Shown: piece by piece, positions 1-9,658 of the stretch | Layout: each line of letters begins with the position of its first letter | How positions within the stretch are numbered: the first letter of the stretch is position 1 | Source of the DNA: SH-MAG3 sp035461245 | GTDB lineage: Bacteria; Gemmatimonadota; Gemmatimonadetes; Longimicrobiales; RSA9 | Direction: 5' to 3' | Assembly: GCA_035461245.1 (NCBI GenBank) | Contig: DATHVP010000122.1 | Span: 1 to 14,618, forward strand | Length of the DNA stretch: 14,618 bases | The notes under the pieces: generated by a model | Database searches by the model: none | Told to the model about the DNA's origin: nothing | Seen by the model: the letters and a program-made list of their open reading frames with translations, nothing else | Program-made: the position numbers and the translations under genes

Positions 1-2577
<2,577 letters not shown>

Positions 2578-2624
2578 CCTGAGCCCGTCAGCAGGCAGGA
2601 CCAGGGGGCACCGTGCCGTGGTGG

Positions 2625-2793
2625 CGCGTTGCCCCCTGTGCGCGTTGCCCCCTGTGCGCGGCGCCCCCTGTGCGCGGCGCCCGCTGTGCGCGGTGTCGCC
2701 CTGTGCGCGGTGTCCCCCTGTGCGCGGTGTCCCCCTGTGCGCGGTGCCCCCTGTGCGCGGTGTCCCTGTCGCGTTGCCCCCCTGTGCGCGGTA
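2625..2793. repeat. Tandem array of a 16-17 bp GC-rich repeat, ten units
   Basis: The array begins 47 bases after the peptidase stop. The unit is CGCGGTGTCCCCCTGTG with variants. The CGCG anchor starts at 2625, 2641, 2657, 2673, 2689, 2706, 2723, 2740, 2756, 2770 and 2787, giving spacings of 16,16,16,16,17,17,17,16,14,17. The first units carry CGCGTTGC or CGCGGCGC and the middle ones CGCGGTGT, so the array has drifted. Because 16 and 17 are not multiples of three, translation gives low-complexity peptides in every frame (CARC/PVRG forward, HRAQG/TAHRG reverse), and I do not call any of them a protein. It is direct and spacer-free, so it is not CRISPR. Function unknown; slippage-generated intergenic repeat is the simplest reading. 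Confidence 0.93.
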
Positions 2794-2804
2794 CTCGCAA
2801 ACCC

Positions 2805-3471
2805 ATGGTCTGGCGTCTTGGGGCATTCAGGGTCGTCTCGCAAACCTCATTGGAGGAGTTCTTCGCCCATCTGCCGGGGCAACCCATCTACGTCGTGTGC
2901 GACCGGCAGTCCGGGATGCTGCACGCGCTGGGGAACGTCGGCCTGGGACGAGGGTCTACCCGTGCACGCAGCACCTACCCATGAACGTCGAGGAGATCAT
3001 CCGGATTGGGAAGCTGAGAGGGCAGTCGGTCGCCTCGCTCGTCCACCAGAAGACGTTCGTTCGCCGGAGTGACTATGATGCTCTCGTAGCCGATGTGGTC
3101 CGCTTGCATAAGACCAAGTGGCGTGGGAGATGCTCTCGAAGGACCAGAAGGAGGGGGCAAACCGCCTGGACGGGTGGCTCACGGCCAAACCGGCCGGCGA
3201 TCGAGAAGTCGATCAGCGAACCGCACGCTCCGCTGACGATCGGCGGGTTGGAGAACCCACTCTACGTCATCAAGAACGCATTGAAGTACCGGCGCAAGGT
3301 GCTTCGGAACCTGAAGCGGCTGGATCACCTGTTGATTCTGCTTCAGCTTCGGCAGAACGGTAAGATCGACGAGCGGGCATGGGCGCAAGTGATCCGGCGG
3401 CGACACGACCATACGAAGGGCACCCGCCCCAGCGCCGGCTCGTCGACGACCCGTTATTGCGTCCGCGGTAA
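2805..3471 (+). pseudogene. Degraded DDE-type transposase, multiple frameshifts
   Basis: Protein-like segments follow one another in changing frames. Frame 3, about 2805-2940, reads LEEFFAHLPGQPIYVVCDR. Frame 2, about 2940-3118, reads RVYPCTQHLPMNVEEIIR. Frame 1, about 3118-3185, reads KDQKEGANRLDGWLTA. Frame 2, about 3185-3410, includes IEKSISEPHAPLTIGG and NLKRLDHLLILLQLRQNGK. Frame 1 then reads PPQRRLVDDPLLRPR and stops at TAA 3469-3471. This series matches the layout I know from actinobacterial-type transposases: strand-D (VVCD), a C/H-containing LxxN segment, then a helical tail with N(R)xRL and a closing DDPxxRPR. That is recall and was not searched. At least four frame changes and a missing N-terminal part make it non-functional. 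The tandem array abuts the truncated 5' side. GC of sampled line 3001-3060 is about 63%, below the flanking genes. Exact family is uncertain (Mutator-like or ISL3-like). Confidence 0.65.
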
Positions 3472-3499
3472 GACCCACCGGTACTACTGCCGGCCGCCA

Positions 3500-3799
3500 C
3501 TATCGCAGGAACTGCTTCATCGCTTCCCGGTAGCCGCGGAAGGCTGCGCGCCCCTCTGCCGTCAACCTGCACAAGGTCAACGGTACCTTTCCCCGGTACG
3601 TTTTCTCCAAGTTGACGTAGCCCGCCTCTTCGAGCTTGCTGAGGTGGCTCGAGAGATTCCCCTTCGTCAACTCCGTCGAGCGTTGCAGAAACAGGAAGTC
3701 TGTCTCTTTGACCGGGAACAGTGTTGCGACGATCATGAGTCGCGCTGGCTCATGGATCAGCCGATCAAACTGGGGCAACTCGGGGGCCTGCTGGCTCAT
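3500..3799 (-). CDS. Winged-helix transcriptional regulator (HTH_34 type)
   Basis: A 99-residue protein that is essentially one winged-helix domain. The recognition-helix region is LTKGNLSSHLSKLEEAGYV (about residues 44-62), followed by the wing with KTYRGKVPLT and the closing helix LTAEGRAAFRGYREAM. This pattern is typical of the small PF13601 'winged helix DNA-binding domain' regulators, relatives of MarR/ArsR. No metal-binding cysteines or ligand domain are present, so its signal may come through a partner. Its ATG (3799-3797) overlaps the TGA of the upstream membrane-protein gene by four bases, so the two are probably translationally coupled. In other bacteria such small winged-helix proteins are often paired with a membrane protein of unknown role. 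It probably regulates its own operon, which is inference. Codon and base composition is less GC-rich than the flanking chromosomal genes. Confidence 0.9.
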   Translation of the reverse strand: MSQQAPELPQFDRLIHEPARLMIVATLFPVKETDFLFLQRSTELTKGNLSSHLSKLEEAGYVNLEKTYRGKVPLTLCRLTAEGRAAFRGYREAMKQFLR

Positions 3800-4464
3800 G
3801 GCGTTCCGCTATCGTACGCCGACCTGAAGCGCCACAGGGTGATCCCCCCGGTAGTGAGATTGATTGCGCCCCAACCCATACAAAAAAACGCGGATGCCGA
3901 CACGACATCAGTGCCTGCGAGGGAGGCGACGATTCCGGTGACGCCGGTCATCACTCCGCTCACCCGGAACCGCCGTATCCCGAAGCGCTCCGCGTCCCAC
4001 CATGTCGCTGCGCCAGCCAGGATGCCGTACACAGCGGGAGCCCAGCGTCCCCACTCAGCCGCAGTTCTCAAGTCAGGCATGCGGCCCGTGAGTAGAAGCA
4101 CTGCAATCACCACAGGCGCAGCCGCCATAGGCAGCAGGATAAGCCACATCAGCTTTTTTCGGGTCGCGCTGAGGGGCTCACCCCGCTCCGCGCTGGCATA
4201 ACCAATCCGAGGGTAGGTAACACGTTGCCGTATCCGCTCCTTCACACGATCGCGTGTCACGCTGATAGCAAGCGCCAAGAATATGGCCACGGTGAACCAC
4301 CAGTAGTCGATCTGCTGGCGTAACGAGAGCGCCATGATGTAGAGCGCGATTCCCATCACTGCCATATCCACCCCGCTCTCCAGTTCGTCGAGTCCATCCT
4401 CGTGTTGGTGGCGAACGTAGGAGCGACCCACTTTCGTCAGCAGATCATGATCTTGGTGGGTCAT
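3796..4464 (-). CDS. Polytopic membrane protein of unknown function
   Basis: From the chosen ATG at 4464 the protein is 222 residues. The reading frame extends to an ATG at 4530, but the extra 22 residues are not hydrophobic, and a GGGGAG purine run sits just before 4464, so I prefer the shorter form. There are about six hydrophobic stretches: roughly residues 33-50, 54-72, 105-127, 137-157, 167-188 and 190-212. They include YWWFTVAIFLALAISVT and LMWLILLPMAAAPVVIAVLL. A hydrophilic N-terminus (THQDHDLLTKVGRSYVRHQ) is probably cytoplasmic, and a charged loop (RDRVKERIRQRVTYPR) follows the second segment. No transporter, enzyme or known-domain signature is recognised. It is the first gene of a two-gene unit with the winged-helix regulator, overlapping it by ATGA. 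A sensing or stress-related membrane role under that regulator is a guess from context only. Confidence 0.8.
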   Translation of the reverse strand: MTHQDHDLLTKVGRSYVRHQHEDGLDELESGVDMAVMGIALYIMALSLRQQIDYWWFTVAIFLALAISVTRDRVKERIRQRVTYPRIGYASAERGEPLSATRKKLMWLILLPMAAAPVVIAVLLLTGRMPDLRTAAEWGRWAPAVYGILAGAATWWDAERFGIRRFRVSGVMTGVTGIVASLAGTDVVSASAFFCMGWGAINLTTGGITLWRFRSAYDSGTP

Positions 4465-4496
4465 AGCTCCCCTGGTGTCGATGTGGTCTGGCTCGC

Positions 4497-4513
4497 AAAC
4501 CGGTTTGTACAAA
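4497..4513. promoter_or_regulatory. Two overlapping perfect palindromes upstream of the membrane-protein gene
   Basis: AAACCGGTTT (4497-4506) and TTTGTACAAA (4504-4513) are both perfect 10-bp palindromes that share three bases. They lie 32-49 bases upstream of the chosen ATG at 4464. A TTGACG that could serve as a -35 element reads on the minus strand at 4540-4535, but no good -10 at standard spacing is visible. The position suits an operator for the co-transcribed winged-helix protein; this is inference. Confidence 0.35.
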
Positions 4514-4530
4514 GTGCGAACATAGGCCAT

Positions 4531-5005
4531 TCCACGTCAAGATCGCGATACCAAGCCGTCCATCGGTGGAAGTGCTGGATTGAACGCCCAGTGGCAGCGG
4601 CTGACTGAGGGGGTCGCGATTGCGAAAACTGGCGGATATGGAAGAAAAACCAGGGATTTGGTGGGGGCATGTACACTCAAGTCCAGACCCCCCTTGTTTG
4701 CGCGGCGGACTGCGCCACGACGGTGGCCCGCCCAGTGCTGCTCCTGCCACCGCCCTCAACCCGTCTACGACGCCATTTGCCGTTAAGTGACCTCTCGCCG
4801 GATGGCCGGGCCTCGAGTGGTCAGTTGACGGCGCCTGCCGCTATGGCGCGCCCCCACCCCGCCTGCCGCCGTCCCGCCCGGGGCCGACCTGCGCCCCCCG
4901 CCCTATCTGCACCGCCCTATCTGCACCGCCCTATCTGCACCGCCCTATCTGCACCGCCCTTTCCGCACCGCCGCCATCCCGCCGCCATCCCCGCCAGCCA
5001 GCCAC
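4531..5005. other. Non-coding stretch between the membrane-protein gene and recQ 3' end
   Basis: I find no credible gene here. The short open frames on both strands have no domain-like pattern and no supporting start context. The left part (about 4590-4680) is comparatively AT-rich (GAAAACTGGCGGATATGG, GAAGAAAAACC). The right part is C-rich and holds the 14-bp tandem array, followed by two copies of CGCCGCCATCC just before the recQ stop. The promoter of the minus-strand membrane-protein gene must lie in or near its left edge. No clear terminator for recQ was found. Confidence 0.6.
4899..4968. repeat. Tandem array of a 14 bp repeat, four exact units plus one variant
   Basis: The unit CGCCCTATCTGCAC occurs exactly at 4899-4912, 4913-4926, 4927-4940 and 4941-4954, then as the variant CGCCCTTTCCGCAC at 4955-4968. 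It is followed by CGCCGCCATCC repeated at 4969-4979 and 4980-4990. The array lies 38 bases beyond the stop codon of recQ (minus strand). It has no spacers and no internal dyad strong enough to act as a terminator. The exact identity of four copies suggests recent slippage or maintained copy number. Confidence 0.95.
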
Positions 5006-6505
5006 CTACGGCGAGCCGTCCTCCAACGCGCCACCTGCGCCATCCCGGCTCCACGTCTCATAGGGAACGCAGTTGTCGCAGTGGCCGCAGCGGTGATCCG
5101 CGTCGGATTCCTCGCCGAAGTAGCCGAGGAGCTGGTGGGTCCGGCACCGGGCCGTCCGGCAGTAGCGCACCATGGCCTTCAGCTTCGCGCGGTCCGCCTC
5201 CCGTCGCGATTCGTAGTCCATCAGCTGGTCGTGGAGCGGGACCGTGGTGACGTCATCAATGAGGCGTTCCCAGCCGCCGCCGCGGTACTCGCGCACCGCA
5301 CCGAACCGCTTCATGAGGGTGAGCACGATGCGGGACTTGCGGCGGGCCACGCCGGCGCGCTCAGCGATATCGTTGATCTGCATGCGCTGGCCGTCAGCAA
5401 TATGATTCACGACCTTCGCCACGTTCAGCGCCTCGCCGTCGTCGGGATAGCGGCCGCCGAGGAAGTAGCCCTGGATGGCGCGGTCCTCCTCGCGAAACAG
5501 AATCACGCAGCGGGCGGGCCCACCGTCGCGCCCGGCGCGGCCGGCCTCCTGGTAGTAAGCCTCGGGTGAGCCCGGGAAGTGGTAGTGGATGATGAACCGG
5601 ATGTCGGCCTTGTCTATGCCCAGACCGAAGGCGTTGGTGGCGATAACGGCCTTGACGCCGCCACCCATGAACTTCTCCTGCGCGTCATGCCGCTCCTTCG
5701 CGGGCAGCTTGCCGTGATACAGTGCCACGGCGAACTCCTGCGCCAGCATCTCGTAAAGCCGCTTCCCTTCCTTGACTGTCGCGACATAGACGATGCCGGT
5801 CCCGTCCATCTCCCTCAGGAGCTGGTGCAGGGCCGCGTCCTTGGCCTCCTCGTTGACCGTGCGCTGTACCTCGAGGAACAGGTTCGGCCGGATCAGTTCG
5901 CCAACGCGACGAAACGGCTCGCGCATGCGCAGCTGGCGCGCGATGTCGGCCTGGACCTCGGGCCCGGCGGTGGCCGTGAGCGCCATGACCGGCGGTCGAC
6001 CCAGTCGGTCCACCACGGAGCCAAGCATCATGTAGTCGGGCCGGAAATCGTGACCCCACTGGCTGATGCAGTGCGCCTCGTCCACGACGAAGAGGGCCAC
6101 CTGCCGCGTGAGCAGTGTCTCGAAGAAGTCACGGTCCCGGAACCGCTCCGGCGTGACGTACAGGATGTCGCCGCCACCATTGGCCAGAGTTTCGGCTGCC
6201 TCGGTCTGCTGCCGGGCCGTCAGCCCTGAGTTGATGGTGACGCAGTCCACGCCCAGTGCGGTGAGCTTGTCCGTCTGGTCCTTCATCAGCGCGATGAGCG
6301 GCGACACCACGACGGTCAGCCCGTCCAGCAGCAGGGCCGGCAACTGGTATACCAGTGACTTCCCGGACCCCGTGGGCATGACGGCCATCGTGTCGCGGCC
6401 GTCCAGCACCGCCTGAATGATCTCTGCCTGGCCGGGACGGAACGCCGTCAGACCGAACCGGTCCTGCAGCGTCTTCGTGAGGCTGGCTCCTGAATCCACC
6501 TTCAT
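5006..6505 (-). CDS. recQ: RecQ-family ATP-dependent DNA helicase
   Basis: A 499-residue superfamily-2 helicase that unwinds DNA 3'-5' with ATP in recombination and repair. Visible motifs: motif 0 FRPGQ (22-26), Walker A MPTGSGKS (43-50, Lys49), DEAH (142-145) followed by the RecQ aromatic loop CISQWGHDFRP, motif III ALTATA, motif V ATNAFGLGIDKAD and motif VI QEAGRAGRDG near residue 320. The C-terminal order is unusual against E. coli RecQ. A winged-helix-like segment (INDIAERAGVARRKSRIVL) comes directly after the helicase lobes. The zinc module follows last: RTARCRTHQLLGYFGEE with Cys454, then Cys473, Cys476 and Cys479 in CGHCDNC. No HRDC domain is present. I have the impression this order is a known variant in high-GC phyla. 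It lies 51 bases downstream of the glycosidase gene on the same strand and may be co-transcribed. The ribosome site is weak (GGCGGG). Confidence 0.95.
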   Translation of the reverse strand: MKVDSGASLTKTLQDRFGLTAFRPGQAEIIQAVLDGRDTMAVMPTGSGKSLVYQLPALLLDGLTVVVSPLIALMKDQTDKLTALGVDCVTINSGLTARQQTEAAETLANGGGDILYVTPERFRDRDFFETLLTRQVALFVVDEAHCISQWGHDFRPDYMMLGSVVDRLGRPPVMALTATAGPEVQADIARQLRMREPFRRVGELIRPNLFLEVQRTVNEEAKDAALHQLLREMDGTGIVYVATVKEGKRLYEMLAQEFAVALYHGKLPAKERHDAQEKFMGGGVKAVIATNAFGLGIDKADIRFIIHYHFPGSPEAYYQEAGRAGRDGGPARCVILFREEDRAIQGYFLGGRYPDDGEALNVAKVVNHIADGQRMQINDIAERAGVARRKSRIVLTLMKRFGAVREYRGGGWERLIDDVTTVPLHDQLMDYESRREADRAKLKAMVRYCRTARCRTHQLLGYFGEESDADHRCGHCDNCVPYETWSRDGAGGALEDGSP

Positions 6506-6556
6506 GCCCGCCAGCAGAGCAAGGCGCGGACCAGATTGCTTCAGCGCACCGGCGGA

Positions 6557-7732
6557 TCAGCCACAGCCGACGAGGGCCAGCACATTGCCCACCGGCCGCT
6601 CGCCGTCATCGTCGGACGGGCGATTGACCAGCCGGCCCTGTACGGCGAGGGCGGTGGACCCACCCCCGTCCAGGTTGAGGGCCTCGTCCGCGCCCAGGCG
6701 GCGCATGAACGCCACCAGTTCCGGCAGGGTGAGGCCGTCGCTGTGCTCCTGCCGTCCGTCCGCCACCACCATGAAGAACCTGCTGCCGTCGGCGGTCCAG
6801 CCGATGGCGGTGCGCGGGTGCCGGGCCTCGCCGAACGCGCGCCGCACCGACTGCAGTCCCAGCACGTCCCGGCCGCCCAGCAGCAGTGCCGGGAACCCAC
6901 CCGTCGCCTCGTGCGCCGGGAGCAACCGTCCGGTGCCATCGTCGACTACGACACGAGCCCGCCAGGACACCGTGTCGCCAGCGGCCCGGCGTTCGGCCCA
7001 GCCGACAGCTCCACCCCGGACCATGAGCGCGACGGCGCCCGGCTCCACGTGCACTGACGGCGCTGAACGCATCACCGTTTCCACCACCGCGGTCCCGAAC
7101 GACTCGTCGCCGCGCACCCAACGCAGCCGGACGAGCCACGCGGCGGTGTCGGCAGGGAGCGTGTCCGACCGGGCCGTGTGCAGCGCCACGCCGTCCGTGG
7201 TGCCCTGGTACGCCGTGAACGTCGTCGCTTCCCGGTTTACCTGGGTGAGCGGCACCGAATCGGCCCCCGCGTGCACGTGGCCCTCGAGGCGGGCCCGACC
7301 GTAGCCCCACCGCCCCTGTTCGCCCACGCCGAAGACCGGCCACTCCGTCGGGCCGGCGAGGACGACACCGTTGCTCACGTGGGCGCCCACGGGCGTGCCG
7401 CCCGGCGCCCGGAAGAAATCGGCGTTGATCGCGGCGATGGTCCCAGCGGCGAGGCTGGTGGTCGTTGCCAGCGATGACAGCCGCCCTTCCGCCTTCAGCA
7501 CCGCCAGCTGCGGCCGGCACACTGCTGTCTCCACCTCGATCACCTGCATCTCCCAAGGGCCTTCCGGGTCCCGGAACACGAGGCGCTGCACGCCCGGCAC
7601 GATGCCCGCGATCTCCGGCTGGACACCGTAGCCGACTGCCGGCACCGGCGCGCTCGTGGAGTCCGGTATTCTGCCGGTCACGCAGCCGGCCAGGGCCAGC
7701 GAGCACAGCAGCAGGTTCCTCATGTGTTTCAT
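6557..7732 (-). CDS. Phosphodiester glycosidase-domain lipoprotein (NAGPA-like)
   Basis: A 391-residue protein with a short signal peptide and lipobox LALAGC, making Cys17 the likely lipidated residue; it should be anchored in the cell envelope. The C-terminal half carries the hallmark of the PF09992 family (catalytic domain of N-acetylglucosamine-1-phosphodiester alpha-N-acetylglucosaminidase, also in bacterial exopolysaccharide proteins). It has AAINADFFRAPGGTPVG in the first part and NLDGGGSTALAVQG (353-366), then NRPSD and ERPVGN at the end. In the family these glycine-rich and NADFF motifs line the active site that cleaves sugar-phosphodiester bonds. The natural substrate here is unknown; cell-wall or exopolysaccharide phosphodiesters are likely candidates. 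A second ATG three codons in (7723) is possible. It is divergent from the QEGLA gene, with about 72 bases between the start codons. Confidence 0.9.
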   Translation of the reverse strand: MKHMRNLLLCSLALAGCVTGRIPDSTSAPVPAVGYGVQPEIAGIVPGVQRLVFRDPEGPWEMQVIEVETAVCRPQLAVLKAEGRLSSLATTTSLAAGTIAAINADFFRAPGGTPVGAHVSNGVVLAGPTEWPVFGVGEQGRWGYGRARLEGHVHAGADSVPLTQVNREATTFTAYQGTTDGVALHTARSDTLPADTAAWLVRLRWVRGDESFGTAVVETVMRSAPSVHVEPGAVALMVRGGAVGWAERRAAGDTVSWRARVVVDDGTGRLLPAHEATGGFPALLLGGRDVLGLQSVRRAFGEARHPRTAIGWTADGSRFFMVVADGRQEHSDGLTLPELVAFMRRLGADEALNLDGGGSTALAVQGRLVNRPSDDDGERPVGNVLALVGCG

Positions 7733-7765
7733 GGCACGGCCCCGAGTTTGCTACGACGAGGCGCC

Positions 7766-7784
7766 GCAGGGCAGCTGGCCCTGC
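7766..7784. promoter_or_regulatory. Inverted repeat in the divergent intergenic region
   Basis: GCAGGGC (7766-7772) and GCCCTGC (7778-7784) form a perfect 7-bp dyad around AGCTG, midway between the divergent glycosidase and QEGLA-protein starts. It could be an operator acting on both directions, or a hairpin in the leader of the plus-strand mRNA. In DNA of this GC content a 7-bp dyad can occur by chance. Confidence 0.3.
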
Positions 7785-7804
7785 ACGGCACAGTGAACGA
7801 CGAG

Positions 7805-9658
7805 ATGAGCACCGGGACCCGGGCAGACACGCTGATCGATACCATACTCCGCGGCTATCGCAATGACGCCCACGTGCGGTTGCGCCTGCCCGGCGGTGGC
7901 GCCATCAACATTGACCGCAAGCTGCCGTACCTGCTCGTGCACCGCCAGCCCCCGAACCGCGCCGATGACGGCACCGCCCAGCTCGTGCTGGGCGAGGCGT
8001 CCTATCTCATCACCGGCGGCATGCCTGATGATGAAGTGTCGGCGCTGGTCCGGGCCCTGGCCGAGGCGGGCACCGCCGAGTTCGGCTCGTTCCTCGTACT
8101 GGACATCTGGTCGGGCGACGACGGCAGCCGGACCTTCGTCGTGCACTCGCCGGACCGGCCGGGTGCGGAGACGGTGAGCGCCCTGCGGGACGGGCTGGAG
8201 GGCCTGGCCTCGGTGCCCGGCGGGACCGGCGTGCTCGTGCAGCCCGGCGAGGACCGGCAGGCGCCGGACATGGCACCGCTCATCCCTGCCCACGAATGCT
8301 GGGAGATCGGCTGCCTGCTCATCGGGCTGGAGGTCCCGCCCGTGTACCGGGACGCCGAGGGCACCCTGTACCCCGTCTTCCTGCGTCGGCTGCGCAGCCT
8401 GCTCTCGCCGGTGCTGCGACGGAGCGTCTTCGAGTTCGCCCGCGTGCACACCACTGCCGATGTCGCCAGCTATCACGCACTGGGGCCCGCACGGTTCGGC
8501 GACGAGCTGCATGACATTGACAGCGAGCTCGCCGACATCGAGGCGTCCTTCGAGCTGCTGCTCCTCGTTTCGCCCCACAACTCGGCCCAGGCGTGGCACG
8601 CGTTCCGGGAGGACGGCTGCGAGCGGGAACCCCAGTTCCAGTACCGGCTGCTGCCCATCGACCCCGACCTGCTGAAGCGCCGGCTCTACAACCTGCCGCT
8701 GGAACGGGTGGCGGACCCGGCCATGGCGTTCATCCTGGCGGACAAGCGCGACGAACTGGATCGGCAGATCACCATGCTGGCTGAGCGGAACACCACCGCT
8801 TTCCGCTTCTCCAGCATGCGCCTGTACCAGCCCGTGGACGATGTGCTGCTGGACGTGGCACGCCAGGTCCTGGAGCAGGTTGAACCGGACCGGGCGGGAG
8901 GCAGTGACGCCCGGGTTGATGCGGAGGAGTTCGCGACGCTGGCCCGGGCGGAGATCGAGCAGTACCGCGGTGCCCTGCCGGGACTCACCGCCACCGTCAC
9001 GGTCCGACCGGACCTGGTGGGCCTCATGGTGTCGAAGGGCCAGCTGCTGGTGGGCGACACCCTTTCACTTCGGCCCGAGCGGGTGGAGGCGCTGCTACAG
9101 CATGAGGTGGGCACCCACGTGCTCACGTTCTACAACGGCAGTGTCCAGCCCCTGCGGCAGCTGGCCACCGGCCTCGCCGGGTACGATGAACTGCAGGAAG
9201 GCCTGGCCGTGTTCTCCGAGTACCTCGCCGACGCCCTGGATGCCGCACGCCTGCGCCTCCTGGCCGCCCGCGTCATCGCCGCGCACAGCGTCGAGGATGG
9301 CGCCACCTTCATCGAGTCGTTCCGGCTGCTGGCCCACGAGTGGGGCTTTACCGACCGCACGGCGTTCGACGTGAGCGAGCGCGTGCATGCCAGCGGCGGC
9401 TTCACACGGGACCTCATCTACCTGCGCGGCCTGATCCGGCTGCTGGAGTACCTGCGTTCCGACGGCGCCCTGGAGCCGCTGTACGTTGGCAAGATCGCGG
9501 CCCGTCACGTTGACGTCATGGGCGAGCTGCAGGCCCGCGGGTTCCTCAGGGAGCCGCCGCTGATACCGAGCATCTTCAACCGGCCGGAAACGCCCCAGCG
9601 CATTGACGCGGTGCGGCGCGGCCTGAACCTCGTGGACATGGTAAGCCGACCTCAATGA
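7805..9658 (+). CDS. QEGLA-motif (DUF1704) zinc metallopeptidase
   Basis: From ATG 7805 the protein is 617 residues. The frame runs back to an ATG at 7724, but that would overlap the divergent glycosidase start, and its extra residues look non-coding; GTG 7793 is an alternative. The family markers are clear: the gluzincin-type motif HEVGTH (433-438) and the diagnostic QEGLA (464-468), where Glu465 is the expected third zinc ligand. The HVLTFYNGSVQPL segment lies between them. The N-terminal region (INIDRKLPYLLVHRQPP, LGEASYLI) is also typical of long bacterial members. These proteins are annotated 'flavohemoglobin expression-modulating QEGLA motif protein', a name with little mechanism behind it. 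Eukaryotic relatives (MATCAP/TMCP group) are tubulin carboxypeptidases. No signal peptide, so cytoplasmic. The TGA overlaps the ATG of the next gene (ATGA), so it is coupled to the ATP-grasp ligase. Substrate unknown. Confidence 0.93.
   Translation: MSTGTRADTLIDTILRGYRNDAHVRLRLPGGGAINIDRKLPYLLVHRQPPNRADDGTAQLVLGEASYLITGGMPDDEVSALVRALAEAGTAEFGSFLVLDIWSGDDGSRTFVVHSPDRPGAETVSALRDGLEGLASVPGGTGVLVQPGEDRQAPDMAPLIPAHECWEIGCLLIGLEVPPVYRDAEGTLYPVFLRRLRSLLSPVLRRSVFEFARVHTTADVASYHALGPARFGDELHDIDSELADIEASFELLLLVSPHNSAQAWHAFREDGCEREPQFQYRLLPIDPDLLKRRLYNLPLERVADPAMAFILADKRDELDRQITMLAERNTTAFRFSSMRLYQPVDDVLLDVARQVLEQVEPDRAGGSDARVDAEEFATLARAEIEQYRGALPGLTATVTVRPDLVGLMVSKGQLLVGDTLSLRPERVEALLQHEVGTHVLTFYNGSVQPLRQLATGLAGYDELQEGLAVFSEYLADALDAARLRLLAARVIAAHSVEDGATFIESFRLLAHEWGFTDRTAFDVSERVHASGGFTRDLIYLRGLIRLLEYLRSDGALEPLYVGKIAARHVDVMGELQARGFLREPPLIPSIFNRPETPQRIDAVRRGLNLVDMVSRPQ

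Noticed and set aside
2625..2793. CRISPR array
   Set aside because: Units are directly adjacent with no spacers, are only 16-17 bp, and vary; no cas genes are present.
2618..4201. A 527-codon open frame on the + strand
   Set aside because: It runs through the tandem repeat, only parts of the transposase relic, and then antisense through the winged-helix and membrane-protein genes. It has no single domain structure.
7724..7804. N-terminal extension of the QEGLA protein from ATG 7724
   Set aside because: It would overlap the start of the divergent glycosidase gene and adds residues unlike the family; ATG 7805 or GTG 7793 is preferred.
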